This document shows positions 6,927 through 11,106 of a stretch of 11,106 nt of DNA, in pieces. Below the pieces are notes generated by a model, which was given only the letters and a program-made list of their open reading frames with translations, ran no database searches and was not told where the DNA came from. Origin of the DNA: Gammaproteobacteria bacterium (GTDB lineage: Bacteria > Pseudomonadota > Gammaproteobacteria > Thiohalomonadales > Thiohalomonadaceae); the NCBI GenBank assembly GCA_026193675.1, contig JAPHSO010000086.1:1-11106 (forward strand), written 5' to 3'. The position numbers and the translations under genes are program-made. Positions within the stretch are counted from its first letter, which is position 1, and every line of letters begins with the position of its first letter.

Positions 6927-7817
6927 TTAAAGCAGATCCTGCGTCAGCCCTTCCTGCGCCATCTTCTGACGCAACTTTTTAAGAGCATCGTTCTGAATTT
7001 GGCGAATCCGCTCACGGGTGAGACCAAGGCAGTTCCCCACCTCTTCGAGGGTTTGAGGATCATGTCCATGCAGACCAAAGCGTCGCTCTATCACTTCGCT
7101 CTGCTTATCTGACAATTCATGCAGCCAGTGATCGAAATGTTCACGCAGCTCCTCATCCTCAAGCATCGCCGTGGGATCAACACTGTTCTCATCGACCAGT
7201 GTCTCAACAATCGTTCTGCCATCTTCATAACCGACAGGTAGATCAACTGATGTGACCGGCGTGTTGATCTGCATCATCCGACGCACATCTTCAATCGGTC
7301 TGTCGACCTGTTCGGCAATCTCTTCGCAGGTCGGTTCGTGATCGAGCTTTTGTGAAAGATGGCGTGCTGCACGCATATAGACATTGATCTCTTTAACCAC
7401 ATGCACCGGCAGACGAATGGTGCGTGTTTGACACATCAAACCTCGCTCCATCATCTGGCGAATCCACCAGGTGGCATAGGTAGAGAAACGGAAGCCGCGT
7501 TCAGGATCATACTTTTCAACAGCACGCATCAGTCCAAGATTGCCCTCCTCAATAAGATCAAGCAGGGCCAGGCCACGATTTAGATAACTGCGGGCAATCT
7601 TAACCACTAACCTGAGATTAGATTCAATCATGTGCTTACGAGCCGCTTCATCACCATCATCGCGAATGCGCCTAGCCAGATCGATCTCTTCCTGAGCATT
7701 CAGTAGTGGTGAAAAACCGATCTCGCTTAAATAGAGCCGTGTCGCATCCATAGTGGTTGTTGATGGGCTCTCTGAGTCAACCACATGCAACTTCTTTTTC
7801 TGTTCCATATCACTCAT
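6927..7817 (-). CDS. rpoS: RNA polymerase sigma factor RpoS (sigma-38)
   Basis: This is the stationary-phase and general stress sigma factor. The 296 residues follow sigma-70 architecture: region 1.2 from DATRLYLSEIG (24-34), region 2 (about 62-131) with NLRLVVKIA, GLALLDLIEEGNLGL and FSTYATWWIRQ, region 3 (about 140-215), and region 4 with the helix-turn-helix LEEVGNCLGLTRERIRQIQ (258-276). The N-terminus before DAT is about 32 residues shorter than in E. coli. K142 in HVVKEINVY aligns with E. coli K173, the residue needed for RssB-directed ClpXP turnover. Placement directly after nlpD supports RpoS over other sigma-70 relatives. The ATG at 7817 and a second at 7808 both have weak ribosome-binding sites. 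In E. coli the main rpoS promoter lies inside nlpD; the same is plausible here but I could not identify it. Confidence 0.95.
   Translation of the reverse strand: MSDMEQKKKLHVVDSESPSTTTMDATRLYLSEIGFSPLLNAQEEIDLARRIRDDGDEAARKHMIESNLRLVVKIARSYLNRGLALLDLIEEGNLGLMRAVEKYDPERGFRFSTYATWWIRQMMERGLMCQTRTIRLPVHVVKEINVYMRAARHLSQKLDHEPTCEEIAEQVDRPIEDVRRMMQINTPVTSVDLPVGYEDGRTIVETLVDENSVDPTAMLEDEELREHFDHWLHELSDKQSEVIERRFGLHGHDPQTLEEVGNCLGLTRERIRQIQNDALKKLRQKMAQEGLTQDLL
6940..6980 (+). terminator. Probable terminator for the Mth938-domain gene, embedded in rpoS 3' end
   Basis: TGCGTCAG (6940-6947) and CTGACGCA (6966-6973) form a perfect eight-base-pair stem around an 18-base loop. TTTTT follows at 6976-6980 on the plus strand. 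It begins 31 bp after the Mth938-domain stop codon, in the position expected for its terminator, but it lies within the last rpoS codons read antisense. The large loop makes it weaker than a textbook terminator. Confidence 0.5.
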
Positions 7818-7825
7818 ATCTTTTG

Positions 7826-7839
7826 GTAACGCCCGTTAC
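7826..7839 (-). repeat. Small hairpin across the nlpD stop, just upstream of rpoS
   Basis: GTAAC (7826-7830) and GTTAC (7835-7839) form a short perfect inverted repeat with a four-base loop. It covers the nlpD stop codon and ends eight bases before the rpoS ATG. In mRNA it could affect ribosome transit from nlpD to rpoS or access to the rpoS start. A five-base-pair stem is weak evidence alone. Confidence 0.25.
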
Positions 7840-8756
7840 GTTCGTGGTAAATATCGAAGAGGATTCACAGGTTTTCCATTACGACGAATCTCAAAATGGA
7901 GGATAGCCCCCTTTTTGCGACTACGTCCCATCTCGGCAATTTGTTCTCCCCGCTTCACCTTAGTCCCCTCTTTAACCAGTAATTTACGGTTATGTCCGTA
8001 GGCGCTTAAATAGGAGGAGTTATGCCTAATGATGATCAAATTACCGTATCCTAGTAAACCATTACCGCTATAGACAACATCCCCCGCGTCAGCAGCAACG
8101 ACCTTTTTCCCGACCTTACCACGAATATCAATCCCCTTTCGATGATCTTTTGGTGAAAAAGTGGTGATAATTTTTCCTCGAACTGGCCAGCTCCAAAAGA
8201 CCTTACGATTAGAGCTATATGTCGCACTTTTAGCAGGGATTTTGTTGCTCTTTACTTTTGTCGATTTGGGCTTAGATTTTTTTACGCTATCGGCAGTTTT
8301 AGGTGGAACCGTTTTCTCAACAACACTTTCATCAAGCGTGGCAACGGAAGGGCTATTTGCCTGAGGAATGATCGTCAGCTGATCGCCAATCAAGATTTGA
8401 TAGGGCGCTTTAATCCCATTGATCTTTGCCAGTGATCGATAATCGACACCATATCTAAAGGCGATTGAGTAGAGTGTATCCCCCTTTTCAACCTTATGTT
8501 CAATGTGTGGTTTAAGCAGGAGCTGCTGACCGATAAAGATCCGGTAGGGAGATTTAATATTGTTCCACTGAGCCAATGTTCGATACTCAATGCCGTAACG
8601 ATAGGCGATGGAATAGAGGGTTTCCCCCTTGCTGACCCGATGCTTGGTCTCATGACCACTTCGCCATTCACCTCCCTGTCCCTCAGGAAAAACGATTACC
8701 CCACAACCAGATAGGGTAGACAGCAGAAATAGAAGTGCGAGTAAACGATACTTCAT
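7836..8756 (-). CDS. nlpD: NlpD-type lipoprotein: two LysM domains and a degenerate LytM (M23) domain
   Basis: NlpD is a periplasm-facing lipoprotein that activates the amidase AmiC for septal peptidoglycan splitting. The 306 residues begin with a lipoprotein signal peptide: K2, R4, a hydrophobic core, and lipobox LSGC with C18 as the lipidated cysteine. Two LysM domains follow (about 39-79 and 87-127), 27 of 41 positions identical; E. coli NlpD has one. A Lys/Ser/Pro-rich linker (about 132-185) leads to an M23/LytM domain (about 188-304) ending NPLRYLP as in E. coli. The domain lacks key zinc ligands: RKGID replaces HxGxD and AILHFEI replaces the HxH motif. It should therefore be an activator, not a hydrolase. 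I chose ATG 8756 because it opens the signal peptide; a TTG 12 codons upstream lies inside the preceding gene. It ends 18 bp before rpoS. Confidence 0.93.
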   Translation of the reverse strand: MKYRLLALLFLLSTLSGCGVIVFPEGQGGEWRSGHETKHRVSKGETLYSIAYRYGIEYRTLAQWNNIKSPYRIFIGQQLLLKPHIEHKVEKGDTLYSIAFRYGVDYRSLAKINGIKAPYQILIGDQLTIIPQANSPSVATLDESVVEKTVPPKTADSVKKSKPKSTKVKSNKIPAKSATYSSNRKVFWSWPVRGKIITTFSPKDHRKGIDIRGKVGKKVVAADAGDVVYSGNGLLGYGNLIIIRHNSSYLSAYGHNRKLLVKEGTKVKRGEQIAEMGRSRKKGAILHFEIRRNGKPVNPLRYLPRT

Positions 8757-8769
8757 GACGAAAGCGTGA

Positions 8770-9351
8770 CTATCTATAGTGATAGATAACAACTCCTATC
8801 ACGATCAGCACCACCATCAGCCAACCGATGCGATCGATGTAGCTACGCAACTTATGTTCCATCTCCTCACCCCCCCAGAGAATCAGCCCGGCAACAAGGA
8901 AAAAGCGGGCGCCGCGTCCGATAATTGAGGCGATAATAAATGGGATGAACATCATCTGCAGCATACCGGCAGAGATGGTGAACAACTTATAGGGTATCGG
9001 AGAAAAGCCTGCGATGAAAATAATCCATATCCCCCACTTTCCAAACCAGGCGAGAACCTGTTGAAATCTCTCCCAGTAACCGGCCTGATGGATGAGCGGC
9101 TCAACCAGTTCAAACCCCCAGAGACCAATCAGATAACCTGCAACGCCACCCACAACCGAAAACAGTGTGGTTAATGAGGCTAGCCACCACCCTTTTTTTG
9201 GGCGTGCCAACACCATCGGGATCAGCATCACATCGGGAGGAATCGGAAAGAATGAGGATTCTGCAAAACTGAGGGTTGCCAGATAACGTTCCGCATGGGG
9301 ATGCTTGGCCCAACGCAGGACCTTGTCATAGAGTGCAGAAAAGAGCTTCAT
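8770..9351 (-). CDS. YqaA-family inner-membrane protein (DedA/VTT superfamily)
   Basis: This 193-residue polytopic membrane protein carries the YqaA (COG1238) signature SFAESSFFPIPPDVMLIPM (28-46), a second conserved loop FSPIPYKLFTISAG (116-129), and GRGARFF (145-151). Hydrophobic segments lie at about 27-48, 56-78, 105-128, 133-160 and 176-191. The wider VTT/DedA superfamily is linked to lipid scrambling and membrane homeostasis, but the role of this branch is not established. The start is the ATG at 9351-9349, directly preceded by AAGGGGG, which overlaps the pcm stop; only five bases separate the genes. nlpD begins 13 bp after its stop, so it is embedded in the surE-rpoS operon. The family call is firm; transport or lipid function is inference. 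Confidence 0.9.
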   Translation of the reverse strand: MKLFSALYDKVLRWAKHPHAERYLATLSFAESSFFPIPPDVMLIPMVLARPKKGWWLASLTTLFSVVGGVAGYLIGLWGFELVEPLIHQAGYWERFQQVLAWFGKWGIWIIFIAGFSPIPYKLFTISAGMLQMMFIPFIIASIIGRGARFFLVAGLILWGGEEMEHKLRSYIDRIGWLMVVLIVIGVVIYHYR

Positions 9352-9356
9352 CCCCC

Positions 9357-10031
9357 TTAGCCTGCACCGGGCAGCATCGGCACAAATACCACCCTATCGT
9401 GATCTTCCTGATAAAACTCATCTCCCCGGCGGGTAAACGACTGCAGTTGCTGATCTGAACCGCTACCGACCGGGATAATCAGGCGTCCACCATCACTCAA
9501 CTGGTGCAGAAGTGTTGGGGGAATATCCTCAGGGGCCGCAGCAACTAGAATCGCATCAAACGGTGCCTTTTCAGGCCAACCGGCATAACCGTCTCCATAT
9601 CGCAGCTTCACATTGTCAATTTTAAGTTCGCGCAGAATACGAAACGCCTTGCGATAGAGAACATCAATACGCTCGATCGAGTAGACCTCATCAACCAGTT
9701 GCGACAACACCGCGCTCTGGTAACCACAACCGGTTCCCACCTCAAGGACTCTCTTAGGATCGACCTGAAGGATCACCTCAGTCATGCGTGCCACCACATA
9801 GGGCTGCGAAATGGTCTGACCGCTACCAATCGGCAGCGCCGTATCTTCATAGGCACGGTGGGAAAGCGCCTCATCAACAAACAGGTGGCGAGGCATGTTG
9901 AAGATCACATCCAAAACCCGCTCATCAGTTATTCCCTGATCACGCAGACGCTGAATTAACCGTTCGCGCGCCCTTGGTGAGGTCATCCCCGTGCCACGTA
10001 TATCGAGATTTTGTGAAGAGATCTGGTTCAC
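9357..10031 (-). CDS. pcm: Protein-L-isoaspartate O-methyltransferase (PIMT)
   Basis: Pcm methylates L-isoaspartyl residues with S-adenosylmethionine, starting repair of aged proteins; it is cytoplasmic. The family signature ALPIGSGQTISQPYVVARM (65-83) precedes SAM motif I, VLEVGTGCGYQSA (95-107); YGDGYAGWP (144-152) and FDAILVAAAPEDIP follow. The length of 224 is slightly above the E. coli enzyme (208) because of the N-terminal extension. The GTG at 10031-10029 overlaps the surE stop (GTGA), suggesting coupled translation. An alternative ATG at 9986 gives MTSPRARERLIQRL, which matches the annotated start of Pseudomonas Pcm as I recall it. The true start is therefore uncertain by 15 codons. 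Company with surE and rpoS is a long-conserved arrangement in Gammaproteobacteria. Confidence 0.95.
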   Translation of the reverse strand: MNQISSQNLDIRGTGMTSPRARERLIQRLRDQGITDERVLDVIFNMPRHLFVDEALSHRAYEDTALPIGSGQTISQPYVVARMTEVILQVDPKRVLEVGTGCGYQSAVLSQLVDEVYSIERIDVLYRKAFRILRELKIDNVKLRYGDGYAGWPEKAPFDAILVAAAPEDIPPTLLHQLSDGGRLIIPVGSGSDQQLQSFTRRGDEFYQEDHDRVVFVPMLPGAG

Positions 10032-10780
10032 TCTGATAACCAGCGACTCAGATCATCGAGCAGTGGATGACGAGTCAGATCGATCTGCAGAGGGGTCACC
10101 GAGACCTTCTGCTCTCGGGTACAGTAAAAATCGGTTCCGGGACCGGCATCGGCCTCCTCACCACATGGTCCGACCCAGTAGATGGGACGTCCCCGTGGAT
10201 CTTCACTCTTAATAATCGGCTCTGAGCGGTGGCGATGTCCCAAACGGGTCGCCTCCATTCCTTTTAGCTCCTCCCACGGTATATCCGGGACGTTCACGTT
10301 GAGGATAGTGTTACTAGGCAGTGGATGATCATCAAGCTTCTCCATCAGGGTGGTCACCACCTTGGCTGCCGTTTCGTAGTGACTCACCTCATGACCCGAT
10401 TGGGCCACCAGAGAGACGGCAATCGCTGGATAACCGAGAAAACGCCCCTCGGTTGCCGCCGCGACCGTACCTGAGTAGAGCACATCGTCACCCATATTGG
10501 CCCCGGAATTGATCCCCGAGACCACAATATCGGGATCATCTTCTAACAGACCGGTAATCGCCAGGTGAACACAGTCAGTGGGTGTACCATCCACGGCGTA
10601 GTAGCCGTTCTCGGCCTGTTTTGCCCGAATAGGTGAATCGAGGGTCAGTGAGTTGCTGGCGCCACTGCGATCTCGCTCTGGGGCAACCACGGTAATCTCA
10701 CCCATCTTTGACAGCTCATCAGCAAGTGCACGGATTCCCGGAGCAAGATATCCATCATCATTGCTGATCAATATTTTCAT
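10028..10780 (-). CDS. surE: 5'/3'-nucleotidase SurE (survival protein)
   Basis: SurE is a divalent-metal-dependent phosphatase that hydrolyses nucleoside 5'- and 3'-monophosphates; in E. coli it aids stationary-phase survival. It is cytoplasmic. The 250 residues match the family (E. coli 253). The metal site is complete: D8 and D9 in SNDDG, S39 in RDRSGASNSLTL, and N91 in VSGINSGANMGDD. GTPTDCVHLA (65-74), LYSGTVAAATEGR and CDAGPGTDF-type residues (here DAGPGTDFY) are also present. I chose the ATG at 10780-10778, which puts MKILISNDDG at the conserved family start. In-frame ATGs at 10792 and 10822 would add 4 or 14 residues not seen in the family. It is the first gene of the surE-pcm-yqaA-nlpD-rpoS run and is divergent from the Smr-family gene. 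Confidence 0.96.
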   Translation of the reverse strand: MKILISNDDGYLAPGIRALADELSKMGEITVVAPERDRSGASNSLTLDSPIRAKQAENGYYAVDGTPTDCVHLAITGLLEDDPDIVVSGINSGANMGDDVLYSGTVAAATEGRFLGYPAIAVSLVAQSGHEVSHYETAAKVVTTLMEKLDDHPLPSNTILNVNVPDIPWEELKGMEATRLGHRHRSEPIIKSEDPRGRPIYWVGPCGEEADAGPGTDFYCTREQKVSVTPLQIDLTRHPLLDDLSRWLSE

Positions 10781-10844
10781 CGACTCTTTCATAATGCGTA
10801 TACTACCCATTTTTGCACTCATCTACATCCCGTAAACCCATCTC
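10781..10844. promoter_or_regulatory. Divergent promoter region, surE (-) and Smr-family gene (+)
   Basis: Only 64 bp separate the two divergent starts, so both promoters must overlap each other or the coding ends. TATACT (10799-10804) is a good plus-strand -10 for the Smr gene; the best -35 at proper spacing is only TTTCAT (10775-10780). On the minus strand the same bases read AGTATA, which is off consensus, and no clear surE promoter is visible. If surE initiates at TATACT's reverse face, its leader would be very short. Confidence 0.3.
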
Positions 10845-11106
10845 ATGAGCCCATCCAAAAAGAAAAAACTCTCCGCTGAAGAGCTCACTCTTTTTCAAAG
10901 TGCCGTTTATGGGGTCATCCCCCTTGAACAGAACAGAGTTCCACCATTCAAACAGAAGCCTCTTGCCAGACTGCTGCACTCAGCACAAGAGGATGAGCGC
11001 TACCGGGACAACCTCTTTTCTGATGGGTTAGCGTGGGATCATGAACGGGAGGATACTGAGCCAAAAGAGCAGCTTCTGTTCCATCGTTCAGGTCTACAAC
11101 GTGCAA
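10845..11106 (+). CDS. Smr-domain (MutS2-related) protein, N-terminal part, cut by right edge
   Basis: The frame opens MSPSKKKKLSAEELTLFQSA and stays open for 87 codons to the window end. The N-terminal pattern fits small Smr-family proteins of the SmrA/SmrB (YdaL/YfcN) type: a Lys-rich start, LFQSAVYGVIPLEQNRV, then an acidic stretch ending EQLLFHRSGLQRA, which in homologues precedes the Smr nuclease domain. SmrB acts in E. coli ribosome rescue as an endonuclease on collided ribosomes; other members act on DNA or RNA. The catalytic Smr domain itself is beyond the edge, so function and completeness cannot be checked. No clear Shine-Dalgarno precedes the ATG. It is divergent from surE. Confidence 0.75.
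   Translation, partial: MSPSKKKKLSAEELTLFQSAVYGVIPLEQNRVPPFKQKPLARLLHSAQEDERYRDNLFSDGLAWDHEREDTEPKEQLLFHRSGLQRA

Noticed and set aside
8757..8792. Upstream TTG start extending nlpD by 12 residues
   Set aside because: It would place hydrophilic residues before an otherwise perfect lipoprotein signal peptide and would overlap the yqaA-like gene; the ATG at 8756 is the natural start.
1..11106. Defence island, mobile element, CRISPR array or biosynthetic cluster
   Set aside because: All complete genes belong to conserved housekeeping or stress families, and I saw no recombinase, regularly spaced repeat or unusual modular enzyme.

Overview
The window reads as ordinary chromosomal DNA of a gammaproteobacterium. 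SurE, Pcm, a YqaA-type membrane protein, NlpD and RpoS lie head to tail in the order typical of that class. RecJ, AlaC, Hom and an Mth938-domain protein also resemble gammaproteobacterial proteins. Base composition is close to balanced and looks even throughout. The pairing of an RpfE-type protein with RecJ and of AlaC with Hom suggests a Chromatiales-, Thiotrichales- or Xanthomonadales-like relative rather than an enteric, but this is inference without a database search. I see no transposase, integrase, phage gene, CRISPR array, tRNA or rRNA.

Layout, left to right. (1) Positions 1-887, minus strand: the N-terminal part of a PAS-GAF sensory protein whose output domain lies beyond the left edge. 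(2) 1051-3803, minus: a two-gene unit, rpfE-like then recJ, coupled by an ATGA overlap. (3) 3816-3841: a GC-rich hairpin with a T-rich tail that ends the next unit. (4) 3871-6401, minus: alaC then hom, 29 bp apart, linking amino-acid transamination with threonine/methionine precursor synthesis. hom starts with TTG and alaC with GTG. (5) 6492-6908, plus: a small Mth938-domain protein, divergent from alaC and convergent with rpoS. Its likely terminator lies inside the 3' end of rpoS, read antisense. (6) 6927-10780, minus: surE, pcm, yqaA-like, nlpD, rpoS, tightly packed. (7) From 10845, plus: the start of an Smr-family protein, divergent from surE and cut by the right edge.

The surE-to-rpoS cluster groups stationary-phase and repair functions: SurE removes phosphate from nucleotides, Pcm repairs isoaspartyl damage in proteins, NlpD activates septal peptidoglycan splitting, and RpoS is the general stress sigma factor. 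I found no convincing undescribed system. The points most worth a second look are the Cys/His-rich GAF domain of the edge sensor, a strong ribosome-binding site there that serves a short overlapping frame, the embedded terminator at the rpoS end, and NlpD's recently duplicated LysM domains with a degenerate LytM domain.
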